Shown: positions 11,861 through 23,934 of the stretch, piece after piece
Layout: each line of letters opens with the position of its first letter
Position numbering within the stretch: position 1 is the first letter of the stretch
NCBI GenBank assembly: GCA_029204225.1
Contig: CM055093.1
Location: 20,605,635 to 20,669,634, forward strand
Direction of reading: 5' to 3'
DNA: 64,000 bases
Source of the DNA: Diphasiastrum complanatum
Lineage: Eukaryota > Streptophyta > Lycopodiopsida > Lycopodiales > Lycopodiaceae
Notes under the pieces: model-generated
Database searches by the model: none
Seen by the model: the letters and a program-made list of their open reading frames with translations, nothing else
Told to the model about the DNA's origin: nothing
Translations under genes and position numbers: made by a program

Positions 11861-12257
11861 ATCAAACAAAATCTACAAACTACATCAAGTTCAGAAAAAG
11901 ACATGCAAATTAGATTGCCAGGCACAACATTGTACTATATATTTGTAATTTGCTTTGAAAAAATACATTTCCAACTAATTGAATATATCTATATCTTGTT
12001 GCCATCTTTTTTTTTTCCTAATACCAGTTGTATTTTATTGTCGCAGAGGAATTCTCTTCTTGCAAATGGATCCAAAAGATAAGCATTTTTCTTTTCTCGA
12101 CATTTCTATGTAAGTTGCATACAAGCAAAATGAGTGGATCAGAGAACAGTATTCTCAGGTCCATAACCTAAAGGTGCAGGTTGCGGGAATAGAGCCCGCA
12201 GATGTTGAAGATCTTCTTAATTTCGACAATGACATTACTGTTGCTGGATCTAGTTAA
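11861..12257. other. no gene seen; tail of gene T and spacer
   Basis: AT-rich, with a few short plus-strand frames lacking recognisable motifs. It may hold the 3' end of gene T. It ends where minus-strand LTR homology starts. Confidence 0.35.
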
Positions 12258-12540
12258 ATTTCACAGGTGTGGGAATGACACAAAGTGTGATTATGATCTC
12301 CTAAGACTTTGTGATTGCACTAAGATCAAGTGTAGATTGACAATCAAGATCTATCTCTCAATTCTAAGACAAGAGCACACATTGTCTACATGCATAAAAC
12401 ACTCATACAAGTTCTTTCACACATTTGAAGACTTTGCAAGAAAAAACTAAGAAAGAAAAAGTCTTGCTCTCAGGTAGAGAGAGAAACCAACATACAATCC
12501 TCGAGTAGAGAGAGAATGCAAAATAGGCTAGAATTGCACG
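12258..12540 (-). repeat. 3' LTR of copia copy B2, outer part
   Basis: Diverged match to the minus-strand family-B LTR at 48065-48350. The same blocks occur in order: TGATCTCCTAAG, AGATCAAG, ACATGCAT, and two AGGTAGAGAGAGAAA-type stretches. Homology fades at about 12540 and resumes at 15174 after the CACTA insertion. It is the 3' LTR because the coding region of B2 lies at higher coordinates on the minus strand. Confidence 0.6.
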
Positions 12541-13121
12541 ATGGAAATATCATAGGCAATATCGAAGAGTGCGAGATTTTTAAGAGTAATTGAAAAGTGG
12601 AGGTATGCTCAAATTTTGTGCACTTACACCTTTTTTACGTGGCTTCCACGTGTCTTTTGATAAATATTGTGATCAAATTTTAACATAATATGCAATAATA
12701 ATTTCTGAAATGATTTTTTATTAAATTTTATAAAACTCGCATATATTGAAAACCTGATATAGGTACCGATGGTTCTTATAGAAATCCGTTTCGGGCCTAT
12801 TTCCGGAAATCTTGACAACCTGCAGTATAGTATAGTAATGAAACTAGCGAGAACTTTGATTGTAATAAAGGGCTACGTACAAAGATCCAAAAGCAAAGAA
12901 AAATTGATCAATTTTGAACTCAATGACGTACTCTTTTGCAATTGATTGTACAAAATTAGATTCTTATCAAGCAGATAATGCAGATCCCTATTGTTTTCAT
13001 TAGTTTAGGAGTATTGAACCTTGAACCCCTTAACACCCCCCGGGCCCCTTGTGCAACCCCTCAATTGGACACAAAAGTAGAACAATATGCAAATCTCAGT
13101 TTTCATTGGTTTGGGATCAAT

Positions 13122-13228
13122 GAAGAGTGAGGCTAGCCATGTAATGATGCACGTAGGCATGGATCGCATATCTAGGCGTCATTCGACCCATGCCTATCTG
13201 CATCAGTACGTGGCTAGCCTCGCTCTTC
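13122..13228. repeat. imperfect hairpin, 45-bp arms
   Basis: Arm 13122-13166 pairs with 13184-13228 over 45 bp with about six mismatches, around a 17-nt loop. Outside the arms, TCATTGGTTTGG (13103-13114) again pairs with a segment near 13252-13263, so the foldback may extend to 160 nt. It lies in the noncoding part of the CACTA-like element. Confidence 0.8.
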
Positions 13229-13370
13229 TTAAGATTGCAGTTGGCTTTGTCACAAACCAATGAGCATGGATCACAAAATTGTAGTTGGCCTTGTCACAAA
13301 TATAAATGAGTAGGAATTTTATTAAAATGATCTTAAAATTAATTTATCTTGTATTGCTAATTTTGAGAGA

Positions 13371-13428
13371 CTAGTTGCACTAGACTCAAATTTAGGGACT
13401 AGTTGCACTAGACTCAAATTCAACTAGA
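13371..13428 (+). repeat. short direct repeat pair
   Basis: CTAGTTGCACTAGACTCAAA occurs twice in tandem, separated by a few bases. The unit is about 28 bp. Confidence 0.8.
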
Positions 13429-13569
13429 TTGTTTTATGTATTGCTGATCATTTCTAATTTTGTGTTCCATCCATTATCAGCTGCATAGTTGCACTGATGC
13501 AAATGGCAAGGACATGTTCCTCGTCTTTAGACGATGAGGTAGAACCACCACATATTGTATCAGAGGCCT

Positions 13570-14255
13570 AGTTACACCAGAGAATACCATGCCCATGTAC
13601 ACAATGTAAGAACGCATTGCGACGAGAGTGACATACCACTATATCAAACGTTCGCATGTATGGCCAAATTGAGAGAGAGTCATTATTTATGCGGATGGAA
13701 GTCGGTTCTTCGGTGACTTCTACTTTGCAAAGCACTTTGTATTGCTACAAAACATGATTGCACGTTCCTTTTCCATGTATGTTGTTTGGTACCCTTTCTG
13801 ATCGGAGGAATATTCTGTTATTCTTGACTATTGTTCCACTTGTATGGTGTAGGGATGATGACTCACACTCACATGACTATCAGAGAATTCAACCAGATGT
13901 TGCCATGCAATCCGCAAGATTCAGACGTGCAAGCGCATGAGAGCCACCACTTTCTTCACACACACCACCCATGGACTGGCACGAAGATATGTCTCGTAGA
14001 GACTCAGTACACGAGGATGTGCCATTTACATCACATGATGGATGCATTCTTCACAAACCCACCCGAGGCCACATTAACAAGGGAAGAAGAGATGATGTGT
14101 TGGCATCTACTCCTTTGTACGAGGGTGGACAAATGTCAAAGTTGCAAGCTTGTTTGCTACTTTTCAACTTGCAAACTAAGTACGGGTGGTCAGATGCGAG
14201 TGTCATAGAGTTGTTTGGGTAAGCTTGCTAGCTTCATGTGTGTTATAGACAAATT
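13570..14255 (+). pseudogene. CACTA TNP2-type transposase N-terminal remnant
   Basis: Fragment of the large transposase of CACTA elements. At about 13580 the frame reads IPCPCTQCKNALRRE and then MYGQIERES, matching the Cys-containing N-terminal region. At 14080-14222, in another frame, ASTPLYEGGQMSKLQACLLL and FNLQTKYGWSDASVIELF match the conserved 'PLYEGxxxSxLxAxLxLxNLKxKxGWSDxSFxELL' block. Several frame changes and stops lie between them. The catalytic DDE domain is absent. An acidic Ser/Asp-rich frame follows at 14238-14495, consistent with the variable region of such proteins. Confidence 0.7.
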
Positions 14256-14495
14256 GCTCTAATCTCTAATGATGACGTTGAGCATGATGCATCATCATCA
14301 AATGGTTCGACAACACACGACACACCTTCTCAATCTCACTCATTGTCACCATCACCATTAGTTTTTGAACATCAGCTGATTAATGATGAAGCTATACGAG
14401 ATATTTGGGTAGAATTAGAGATAGACTCATTTGGTTTGGCGGATTTGTCACATGATGATGCGACAAATGATAACGATGAACCACCAAATGAATAA

Positions 14496-15161
14496 GAGAG
14501 ACCAAAAGAGGTATTTCAACTCATTGTAATATTAATCATATTGCTCACAGATGCAATTACAGTTTATTAATTGACTACTTGACATCAAACAAGAAGTTGA
14601 TGCATGTGAGTACACAATTTGTGATCATCATTTTTTTGTGATACATAAATTTCTTTATTCACTTGTGTATATGGCAACCAATGTTGATAAAAAATGGAAT
14701 TCAATGTATTGATAGGTAACAAATTCCAAAAGTGAGATCGATTTACATTCTATTTTATACCGCGGTTTATACTGAGGGGCCTTTTTTTTCATTAGTCTCA
14801 ATATTACCCTCAGTTAGCAGAGTGTCCTGAATGCCTCTGGCCACCTGGACCCTCTTTATAACCCTCTCTATAAATGTCTCAAAAACAAGCTCAAATTTAG
14901 TAGGCTTATACCAACGTCAGCCTCGGTATACTCCTCAAATTAGCTTTAGTATTTCGATGTATGTTCCAAGGCCCTCTAGTGAGTTTATAACCCTCTCTAT
15001 ATCTCTCTCTATAAATGTTTCAAAACCAAGTCCAAATTAGGTAGGCTTATTCCGAGGCCAACCACTGGACCCGGAGCTCGAGATTCCACTCCCCCCCGCG
15101 ACTCATTTTAAAAGCTATCTTTCAAGGAAACGCTAAAAGAAAAGCCTTGGTAATCGCCTAT
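14496..15161. other. noncoding right part of the CACTA-like element
   Basis: No gene. It contains two similar stretches around 14855-14915 and 14980-15055 (ACCCTCTCTATA ... AAATGT.TCAAAA.CAAG.. then TTTAGTAGGCTTAT/TTAGGTAGGCTTAT), likely subterminal repeats, and a C-run at about 15091. Confidence 0.5.
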
Positions 15162-15173
15162 CCTCTTGTAGTG

Positions 15174-15258
15174 TTTGACTATTTTTCACAACGTGTGAGA
15201 TTTACTCACAAACTAGGACTGCAAAATGATAAAGTTAGATTTTGCAATATTTTTCACA
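15174..15258 (-). repeat. 3' LTR of copia copy B2, inner part
   Basis: Resumption of family-B LTR homology after the CACTA terminus: TTTGACTATTTTTCAC, CGTGTGAGATTTACTCACAAA, ending in TTTTTCACA. The same blocks occur in the LTR fragment at 40350-40456. Confidence 0.65.
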
Positions 15259-15640
15259 CTCCCCAAAAACTAGCTTGATAAGGTACTAGATCAATCAAGG
15301 AGTTTGTGAAACTTGTTGATTGGGTCCTTTGGTATGCATATGAAGTGAAGATCAGTCAAGGGATTGATCATAGCAGAAACCTCACCATATCCATGATAAT
15401 ATTTCTTTGATATAAATCATTTGCCAATACCTTTGAAGAGCATTCCACCAATTTGCCACTATATCCATGTGCTTCCTCCATGCTTGATGATGATCTTTGA
15501 TTTGAAAGATCCACTTGCATGAAGATGGCTGCATTATACATAGAGAATTCCGAGGCTTCCGTGCCTCATAAAGATCACAAAGATGATAAAGATCAAGACC
15601 ATAAGATGAGCAAATGAGATGATTATCAAGATTATGCATT
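15259..15640 (-). repeat. family-B 3' segment, copy B2
   Basis: Region between the deleted pol and the 3' LTR, shared with copies at 21369-21881 (plus) and 48890-49388 (minus). A degenerate open frame reads HNLDNHLICSSYGLDLYHL, CKWIFQIKDHHQAWRKHM. No known domain. Confidence 0.6.
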
Positions 15641-16085
15641 CTTGATCACACAAGTATCAATATGGAATTTCACATCAAGGCCACTATCAAGAAGTTTGGC
15701 CAACACTTACAAGGTCCTTTGTAAGCTTTGGAACAAAAATAACCTTGTTGAGAGAGAGAACTTTAGACGATGCAAGCTTCAAGGGAATAGTCCCTACTCC
15801 TTCAATCTTGCACTCACGATAACTTGCAATGTATATGGACTTCTTGACTCCTTCATAAGGCATAATATATGAGAAAGAGTGCTTGGAGCTACACATATGA
15901 GATGAGGCTCCACTATCAATATACCATGAGTCACCCTTCTTCAAGGGGGAAGAGGAGAAACTTGATGCCATAAGAGAGCCTTTTCCATAACTTGCAATAT
16001 AATGTTCTTTCTCATTAGAGATGTTGGCTTGCTTGAATTGGTCCTTCTTCTTGAAAATTTGTGGGATAATGGGCTTTCTTGCCAC
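15641..16085 (-). pseudogene. copia protease remnant (B2)
   Basis: Minus-strand aspartic protease region. After a Lys-rich stretch (KKKDQFKQANIS) comes SWYIDSGASSHM, the DSG active site of retropepsin, then EGVGTIPLKL and FVPKLTKDLVSVGQ, the usual end of the copia protease domain. The reading breaks after SVGQ. The downstream sequence still shows LDVKFHID-like and CVI traces before it changes abruptly to the family-B 3' segment. Integrase, RT and RNase H are missing. This shares the short structure of copies B3 and B4. Confidence 0.75.
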
Positions 16086-16096
16086 AAAAGAAGCAC

Positions 16097-16360
16097 TTAA
16101 TATTCTTTTTCTTCATCCTTGAAGTAGAAGCATGGGAGGTGGCCTCCTCCTCTTAGAGTGAGGAGCCTAGAGGTATTCTTGCCCTCATAGATGGCTTTGA
16201 GTGAATCCCAAGCTTCCTTGGCCGAGTTGCAATCACCAATCTCTCTCAAAATCTCATTAGAGACATTCATCTTGACATTTTTTGATTTAAACTTGCTTAA
16301 CAACTGCTCTGATAAGTTGAAATATTGTAGCATATGTGTTGCTAATACTAGCAAAATCAA
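16097..16360 (-). pseudogene. copia gag fragment (B2)
   Basis: Minus-strand gag core: KMNVSNEILREIGDCNSAKE, AWDSLKAIYEGKNTSRLLTL, nearly the same as B4 gag (51557-50718). The 5' part is missing: at about 16360 the copy ends in unrelated sequence, so no gag start, leader or 5' LTR remains. The tail after LTLR jumps to HLPCFYFKDEEKEY, which is a deletion up to the zinc-knuckle region. Confidence 0.7.
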
Positions 16361-16379
16361 AGAAACCCTAGACTATAGT

Positions 16380-16990
16380 TTTATCTAAAAAAATTGAATG
16401 TCCAACATCAGGGACCTGCAATTTTGTACTTTATTTAAAACCCCTATTGTTCATCAAAATGTATTGAATGGATTTACTAGTCAATATTGAACCTAATGGT
16501 TTTCTAATTCAGGCATTTTTCTCAATGTTTTGATGAGAAACATCTACAAGTAAAATAAAATAGCTAGATGAAAAACATAACAGTTGAAAAAATATCATTA
16601 TCTAATTGATCAAGTAACAAAAATCAGAATATGCTTACTTGAATGCATGAATCCTCCTATTTTGATAACCTCCTTTGAAATAGCTTGAATATCCTTCCAA
16701 CCCTGTCACTTTCACTTGTTGCTCTTAGCCTTCTTCTTTGACAATTCCACATCTCTCAACAATTGTAATATCTCAAAACAAATAGAATGTAAGATAGCTT
16801 GCATTTGCTTTGATTAATTCTATTTTTTATATTGGAAATTATCTTTTCTAATTATTCATGATTTCTTCTAAGTTTTGAATTTTTTCTCTAAGGTCTTTTG
16901 GATAACAAAATCTCTTTCACGATAATAAGAAGATATGCGTCTAAACTCACATTCTAAAAATTGAATCCTTTGCATAGATATTTTTTTTTC
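16380..16990 (-). pseudogene. second fragment of gene T (5' part), minus strand
   Basis: Read on the minus strand, about 16990-16640 gives MQRIQFLECEFRRISSYYRE, then RDFVIQKTLEKKF, stops, then LLRDVELSKKKAKSN and, before a possible GTAAGC donor, KEVIKIGGFMHSS. The last two pieces match LLKDVDLIGKKVKTK and EAIEKGGFMHS at 9768-9897, the start of gene T. The charged heptad-like N-terminal stretch may be a coiled coil. Frames are broken. It shows that gene T belongs to a repeated family and supplies more 5' sequence than the first copy. Confidence 0.45.
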
Positions 16991-18255
<1,265 letters not shown>

Positions 18256-18559
18256 TAAAATTTGAAAGGGAATGCGATTTCTAGATAAGCTATGTATCTA
18301 ATAGACATCTCACATGTTAAACTAGTAATTTTAGCAGCACAGTTGTTAACGTGCACATGCCATCAACCACAGTTTATTTGATTTCACTAACACATGTTGT
18401 ACTTTTTTGTTTAGCACAAAAAATAAATTACATCGTGGACACATGGACAACAATTTTGTGTAATAAGAATATAAACACATATGAATATGGATAATAATAT
18501 AAACACATATGGCTATGCAGTCATAGCAAATGCTACAGAAAGGGAGTCTCACAACCATA

Positions 18560-18844
18560 GTTGATAGCAGTCTAATCTCTACTCAACTTGATTATTGTGG
18601 GACAATCCATAATATCTTGGAAGTTCTATTTAGGCAATTCATCTTTTTTGAGTTTGATGTAAAATGGTTCAAGGTTATTTGTAATGATCCTAATGTGACT
18701 TTGCTAGTGACTCCACCAAATTTTGGAGAGATCAAAGTAATACATTTATTGTCTCTCAACAAGGTGAGCAAGTTCATAAATGTGTTCAATGCAAGTAGTC
18801 ATGATCAATGTGCCATTTTGTGTCAGTTAATTGATCTTGTATAG
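18560..18844 (+). pseudogene. possible CACTA-associated DUF4216-like fragment
   Basis: The open frame has LDYCGTIHNILEVLFRQF followed by FEFDVKWFKV and, later, VIHLLSLNKVSKFINVF. This resembles the DUF4216 pattern 'YYGxIxxIxELxF....VxLFxCxWxD ... PFxLAxQxxQVFYV', a domain common in the C-terminal part of CACTA transposon proteins. The match is short and from memory, so the call is weak. No terminal repeats are visible nearby. Confidence 0.35.
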
Positions 18845-18879
18845 AGCTCAAGCAATTTGAACAATCAATAATGTTTATG

Positions 18880-19400
18880 CTTAAAATTACAGGTGGTCTT
18901 TCAACCCGACCGATCAAATCCCAAAAGGTGGTATGTGATTTAAGTTGCTCCTCAAGTAAAAGAATATTTGAGTATAGAGTGTGAAATTTCAGAGAAATAA
19001 ATACCAAGAATGGATCTAGATCAGATCTCAAGAGGTGTTGGAAGCTAGATTACTTGATCTACTAATGAACCAATGATTAGATCTAGAATTAGATCAATTT
19101 CCCATCAAAAATCTAGCAAGAACAACAAGCAAATGATTAAACTTGAGACCTACTGCCTTCACACATGTGAAGAACAGTACCTATACGGAATTACAGTAGA
19201 GAGTGAAGTACACAAGTGTTAGAAAGCAATAGAACCATAAAATCACAACACAAATATGAGAATACTCAAGATATGCCTCCAAAACCAAGATCTTGCCCCA
19301 TTAATTATCTCAAAGTGGATCCATCATGGATTAAATACAAAAATCATCATACTCTCTCTCTAAGCCACTTCCAACACAGGCCATAGTGCTTATCGATATC
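18880..19400 (-). repeat. possible LTR or 3' flank of copia copy E
   Basis: Lies downstream (minus strand) of the copy E remnant. It carries TTCACACATGTGAAGAACAG, similar to the CACGTGTG motif of other LTRs here, but no TG/CA ends or second copy could be assigned. Confidence 0.25.
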
Positions 19401-19408
19401 CACTTTGG

Positions 19409-20823
19409 CTAAGATACACTATGAGTGAACAAATCACTCTTGCTCTTGCAAGACTCAAGAGCATACATTTGATGAAATAACCATTTGCTTTCTAATTGAT
19501 CTAAAATCAATTTCAAATCATTAAGAACATCAACTATGTTCTCAAGAGAGGCATCATACTCAACTAGTATTGCTTTACTCCAACTTTGAGTTGCAAAAGT
19601 CTCTAAAGCAAATGGATTCACCAAATGACATAAGAGAAGCAAGCATGAGATGGATACCACTTGAAATGTGCTCCTTTTTCCCTTGAAATGTGAGCCATAT
19701 GAGCTCAACCATGTCTCTTGATATTCTTCTTGGAATCATTACTTGAGAAGGACTCTCCTCCTCAATCCTTGGCACACTTGAACCTTGAGATGACTCCTCA
19801 AGATCAACTTCTTGGTGCTCCTCCTTGATGGAAATCCAAGACCTCCATGTCTCAAAATGATCACAACAAACATGATCATATAATGTGCACTTCATATGAT
19901 CATCAACGTTACTTATGCTAGAACCATAAGTCCAAAAATCACCATAGTTAGGCATGATTTTTCTACTATTGAAATCAAAAAGTATTTCCATCTCAATAAG
20001 GCTAACTACTTGCTTATGGATATAAGTGTCCACTTTGGATGCTTCACTTATTCTCATAAGAAGTTTACATCTTGCATTTAAAATTAAAAATTTACAATTT
20101 TCAACATTATGAATGAACACATCATTCATGATCTTATTGACACCAAAAGAAAATACATCATGAAGGCATTTCCATTTCCTTGACTTTATACTCAATATAA
20201 GTGTACAAGGAAAACATGCTTTGTTATCTATTAAGGCATCACACTCAACTAGTATTGCCTTAATCCACATTTGAGATACAGAAATCTCTTCAAAGCAAAA
20301 TAGTTCCTCAAAAGATGTCATGAGAGCATAAATGGAACTATTTTCATTTTGTGATTGCTCCTCCTTAATCTTGCTTGGTTTCTCTTGGATCATAACAATA
20401 ACTTTGAACTTATCCAAAGTTCCAAACAAAATGCATTCCAAGGACATGAAATAAATCCAAGTGACATTATGAAAGTGACATCTATCTTTGCATCTTGAAC
20501 CAAACAATGCACTTCCAAATGAAAAACTTCAAAAGGTTTGAAACGTGTGGTGATGGACTTTTGAAGACAAATCTTGTAAGTCCTTGTGAGACTCCAAGCC
20601 TCATGCATCTTTCCACAAAGGAAACACCTTTCCTTGGATTTGTCCTTCTTGACTTTGAGCTTTGAACTTGAAGCTCCATCCTTCACCTCGGCCCCCTTGC
20701 TTTGGTTCTCCTTGGATGGATTGGTCTTTATTTTTTAGCATCTTGAGACAAAATGATATCTTGACAAAGGTTGCATTTAGGATCCTTACTTGCCTCTAAT
20801 AGGTTGCCACCTATGGATGCCAT
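19409..20823 (-). pseudogene. heavily rearranged copia copy E
   Basis: Minus strand. Gag begins at 20823 with MASIGGNLLEAS, then most of gag is deleted down to a zinc-knuckle remnant (DKSKERCFLCGK) at about 20625. Farther on (20507-19575) a long degenerate frame includes an RT-start-like block (QMWIKAILVECDALIDN), a protease-end-like block (LLMRISEASKVDTYI), and the hinge VPRIEEESPSQVMIPRRISR. After a frame change, a second RT-start-like block WSKAILVEYDASLENI follows at about 19560. The RT-start segment is therefore present twice. Integrase core and RT active site are absent. It is non-functional, with domain order scrambled or partly duplicated. Confidence 0.6.
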
Positions 20824-21340
20824 GATGAGGAAGTAAAACCTTGTGATATGACTTTTCAAAATGTAATTTGTGACTCTCAAGAAACTAGATTTGAACACAT
20901 TCAACAATCTAGAATCATCTACACAAGATCTAGACCATAAATTTTGAATCATATCTCTTTTCAACCTAGTCAATTGGAAACTAAGCTTTGCTTTGATCAC
21001 TAAGACAAAAGCAGTCTATCGAATCACAAAAATCAGATCCAAACACCCCTATTGGACTCAACAAACACCAATGACTCTTTATTTTGAGAGTTGGAATGGA
21101 TTTGAAAATATTTGACACCTAGATTTTCCTTTTCTCTTGACTAGTTCACTCAACTTTTGATATTCTTGAACAAAGGATGGGTTTTGTTTCAAATACTTGA
21201 AAATCAAACTTAATCACTTCTTTTGAACTCACTCTTGACCCAAATAATATCACTCTTGAGATTTGGATTGAATTTGATTTGATTTGACAACAAATCAAAC
21301 CACTAATTTTCACAAAAAAAAAATTCTATCATGTTTTCAC
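20824..21340 (-). other. leader of copia copy E and boundary with copy B3
   Basis: No gene. It would be the 5' untranslated leader of copy E (minus strand). No PBS or LTR end is visible before the plus-strand copy B3 takes over near 21340. Confidence 0.35.
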
Positions 21341-21881
21341 ATGTTTTGAGGCAAATTGTAAACTCCTCTTGAGATTAAGTGAAGCATCCAAAGTGGACAC
21401 TTACATCCTTGAGAGAGTAACTAGCCTAAAAAAGATCAAGATAGTCTTTGATATCAAGATTAGATCCATCATGGATATAGTTCATTGTATGTGGACTAGT
21501 CAAGCTAGAAAGCATAATCTTGATAATCATCATTGTTTCACATCTTATGATCTTGATCTCCATGATCCTTATGAGGCTTGGAAGCCTCAGATTTCTCTAT
21601 CTATGGTGCATCCATCATGCAAATGGAACTTTCAAGGCAAAGATCATCATCAAGCATGGAGGAAGCCCATGATAATAGTGGCATATTGGTGGAGCACTCT
21701 TCAAAGGCATTGGCAAGAGATCTCTACCAAAGAGATCTTATCATGGATATGGTGAGGGTGCTGCTATGATGGATCCCTTGGCTGATCTTCACTTCTTAGG
21801 CATACCAAAGGATCCACTCAAGAAGATTTACAAACTTCTCAAGTGATCTAGTACCTTTCCAAGCTATTTTTTGAGGAGGAG
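21341..21881 (+). repeat. family-B 3' segment, copy B3
   Basis: Same segment as 48890-49388 (minus) and 15259-15640 (minus). It reads SEASKVDTYILERVTSLKKI, then HNLDNHHCFTSYDLDLHDPY, CKWNFQGKDHHQAW. It ends in the polypurine tract TTGAGGAGGAG (21871-21881) next to the LTR. All upstream coding parts of this copy are missing. Confidence 0.7.
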
Positions 21882-22701
21882 TGTGAGAAATTGGCAAAAA
21901 GCTAGCTTGGTATTTTGTATGATAGAAGTTTGTAAGTGAATCTCACATGTGTGGAGGATGTTCCCACGTGTGGAGAATTGTAAAGTAAATCAAAATGTTT
22001 GATATAGGGGTCTCATAGAATTTCATAGTCAAGCATTTAGGTGTAGGATGTTGATAGGGTCAAATTTGGCATAGATGGCAAATTATCCATTTCCACTTGT
22101 AATGCCAATATTGAGCCAAAATAGAGCCAAACTTGTGCCAATTAGAGTGTAGACAAGTGTCATGCTTTTGTTTGATGAAGCTTAAGAGGTCCAATAGGAT
22201 TTAGAGGTGGAACCTTGTGAGGTCCAATAGAAAATTGAGGTGTGCTTGAATATAGTCCAATAGAATTTAGAGGTGCATGGATCAATGGTCCAATAGGATT
22301 AAGAGGTGGCAAAGTGTGATCCAATCATAGTCAAGCATAGTGGTAGCTCATGAATCTATTAGTATCATTGTACTCCTCCTTTTGGATCTAATTGATTTTG
22401 AGATTGAGTGGATTTTGAGTGTCATTGAATTTCTAGCTTTCTCTCTCTACCCGAGAGCTCATGATGGTTTTTCTTTCTCTACCCGAGAAGAGCAGCTTGT
22501 TTTTACTTAGAATACTTTTGGAATACTTCCCACACGTGTGAGTGAGAGTTGGAAGTGATTGAATGCATGTAGTAGTGTGTTTTTGCCATAGAATCAAAGA
22601 TAGATCTTGAATCTCAATCTAGTCTTGATCTTGGTGCATCTACACACCTTAGGAGATCACAAGTACATGTAGTGGACAATCTACACGTGTGAAATTTAAC
22701 A
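21882..22701 (+). repeat. complete family-B LTR (3' LTR of copy B3)
   Basis: 820 bp, TGTGAGAAATTG at the start and GTGAAATTTAACA at the end. It is preceded by a GAGGAGGAG polypurine tract and followed by unrelated gypsy-like sequence. It contains three CACGTGTG-type palindromes. Since only one LTR of this copy remains, its target duplication cannot be determined. Confidence 0.85.
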
Positions 22702-23200
22702 GCAAGCAATCTGGAGGGCACCTCAACTCGAAATGCCAAAATATGATGGATCGACAAATTCCTCCAGATTTGTGAACAAGCGTGCAAAATCTATGGTGAA
22801 TAGACTCTTGAGAAAAAATTGAAATTGTTCTCCATGTCATTAGTAGCTATATCCCAATATTGGTTCTTCAACCAATCGCGAAGAGAAGTCCATGTGGGAA
22901 GGGATTAAAGCGACTCTCATCACCTGATTTAAACCAAAAAAATTTCTGGAAGACCCGTTTCTCCTATTGAGCAAAATCAAAATTAGAAAATGAGCAAGGT
23001 TGCGGGACTACATCGAACGGGTCAAACATCTACGATCCGAGTGTAACATGGCCCTTATAAGAAAAATCTCCTCAAGATCATGTTTACAAGACAAACAATA
23101 TGGAAAACACACAATGGAGAAACCACCCCACCAAGTGAAGCAATCAACTCTAGAAGCTTCACCCTTGAGCCAAGGAATAGGAAGCATGAAAATAGATTGA
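22702..23200 (+). pseudogene. Ty3/gypsy-type gag remnant
   Basis: Retrotransposon gag domain. Right after the LTR end the frame reads MPKYDGSTNSSRFVNKR ('MPKFDGxxDPxxHV' in gypsy gags). Later, in shifted frames, it gives SMWEGIKATLI, FKPKKFLEDPFLLLSKIK and LRDYIERVKHLRSEC, in the order expected for the gag core (W...F...F.P....D....L..I.Q...E.V..Y..R...L...C). Several stops and frameshifts. No flanking gypsy LTR was seen. Confidence 0.55.
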
Positions 23201-23720
23201 AACCCTAGCAATGAATCAACCACAAATGTGTTTAGTAGGACGAGTTTGGCTCCTTATATAGAGCTTGGAACCTCCTGTGCACATAGACATGCAAGGTCCT
23301 AACTCCCCTATGTTGGAAATTAAGCCCACAGTTGTCTCCTTGGTGAATAACTATTTCTCTTTCATAATTCTTCCTACATGTTTATTGATCGTTTATCTAG
23401 GGTCAGGTGAAACCAACTTTGGTTCTACGTCTGCTCATCTGATACCTGCAGGAATCACAACTTAGATAGCCAAATTATTTGAAGAACGTCTACAACAGGC
23501 TTCTGGCTGATCTCTAGCAAAGGGTAACCAATCCTGTCATAATTTCAAATTTAGGTGTTAAGTTCAATTACTTGAAGTCATTGAAGACTTGGCCATCTTC
23601 AAGGACTTCCAAGAACTAGCATTTAGAACAAGTCTGCAGATTTACATTACTTTTTCAACAGTCTACAGAATTACTCTAAGTGTCTCTACAGTCTGTAGAA
23701 ATGAACTATCTTTTTTACAG
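23201..23720. other. no gene seen
   Basis: Spacer between the gypsy remnant and the GTCGGC-rich repeat zone. It has a few TCTACAGA/TCTGCAGA-type repeats at 23630-23705. No coding signal. Confidence 0.4.
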
Positions 23721-23884
23721 TGTCGGCTTTCTCCGAAAAGCGACAGTGGCGGCTTTTCCCAAAAAGTGACACTTCAGTATAGTTCACAAATTTATGTTTT
23801 TGTGACAGTGTCAATTTGCATTTCCTCAAAATGCGACAGTGTCGGCTTTTTGCGACATTGTTACTTTTTCCCAAAAAGCGACAC
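23721..23884. repeat. series of small hairpins with GTGTCGGCTTTT / AAAAGCGACA arms
   Basis: At least three foldbacks: TGTCGGCTTTCTCCGAAAAGCGACA (approximate arms), then GTGGCGGCTTTT with AAAAAGTGACAC, then a similar pair around 23848-23884. Arms are short (about 10-12 bp) with mismatches. The arm words are related to the tandem repeat that follows. Confidence 0.65.
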
Positions 23885-23934
23885 TTGCCTTAAACTTCTT
23901 CCTTTCAGCTATTTTGAAGGAGTTAAACTATTTT

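Larger units (their letters stand above)
12541..15173 (+). mobile_element. CACTA (EnSpm)-type DNA transposon remnant nested in the B2 LTR
   Basis: The right end CCTCTTGTAGTG at 15162-15173 is the reverse complement of CACTACAAGAGG, the hallmark terminus of CACTA elements. LTR sequence resumes directly after it. Inside is a transposase fragment (13570-14222). The left terminus CACTACAA could not be found, so the 5' boundary at about 12541 is only where LTR homology stops. Noncoding parts 12541-13500 and 14500-15173 hold a 45-bp-arm hairpin, a short direct repeat and AT-rich filler. Confidence 0.55.
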
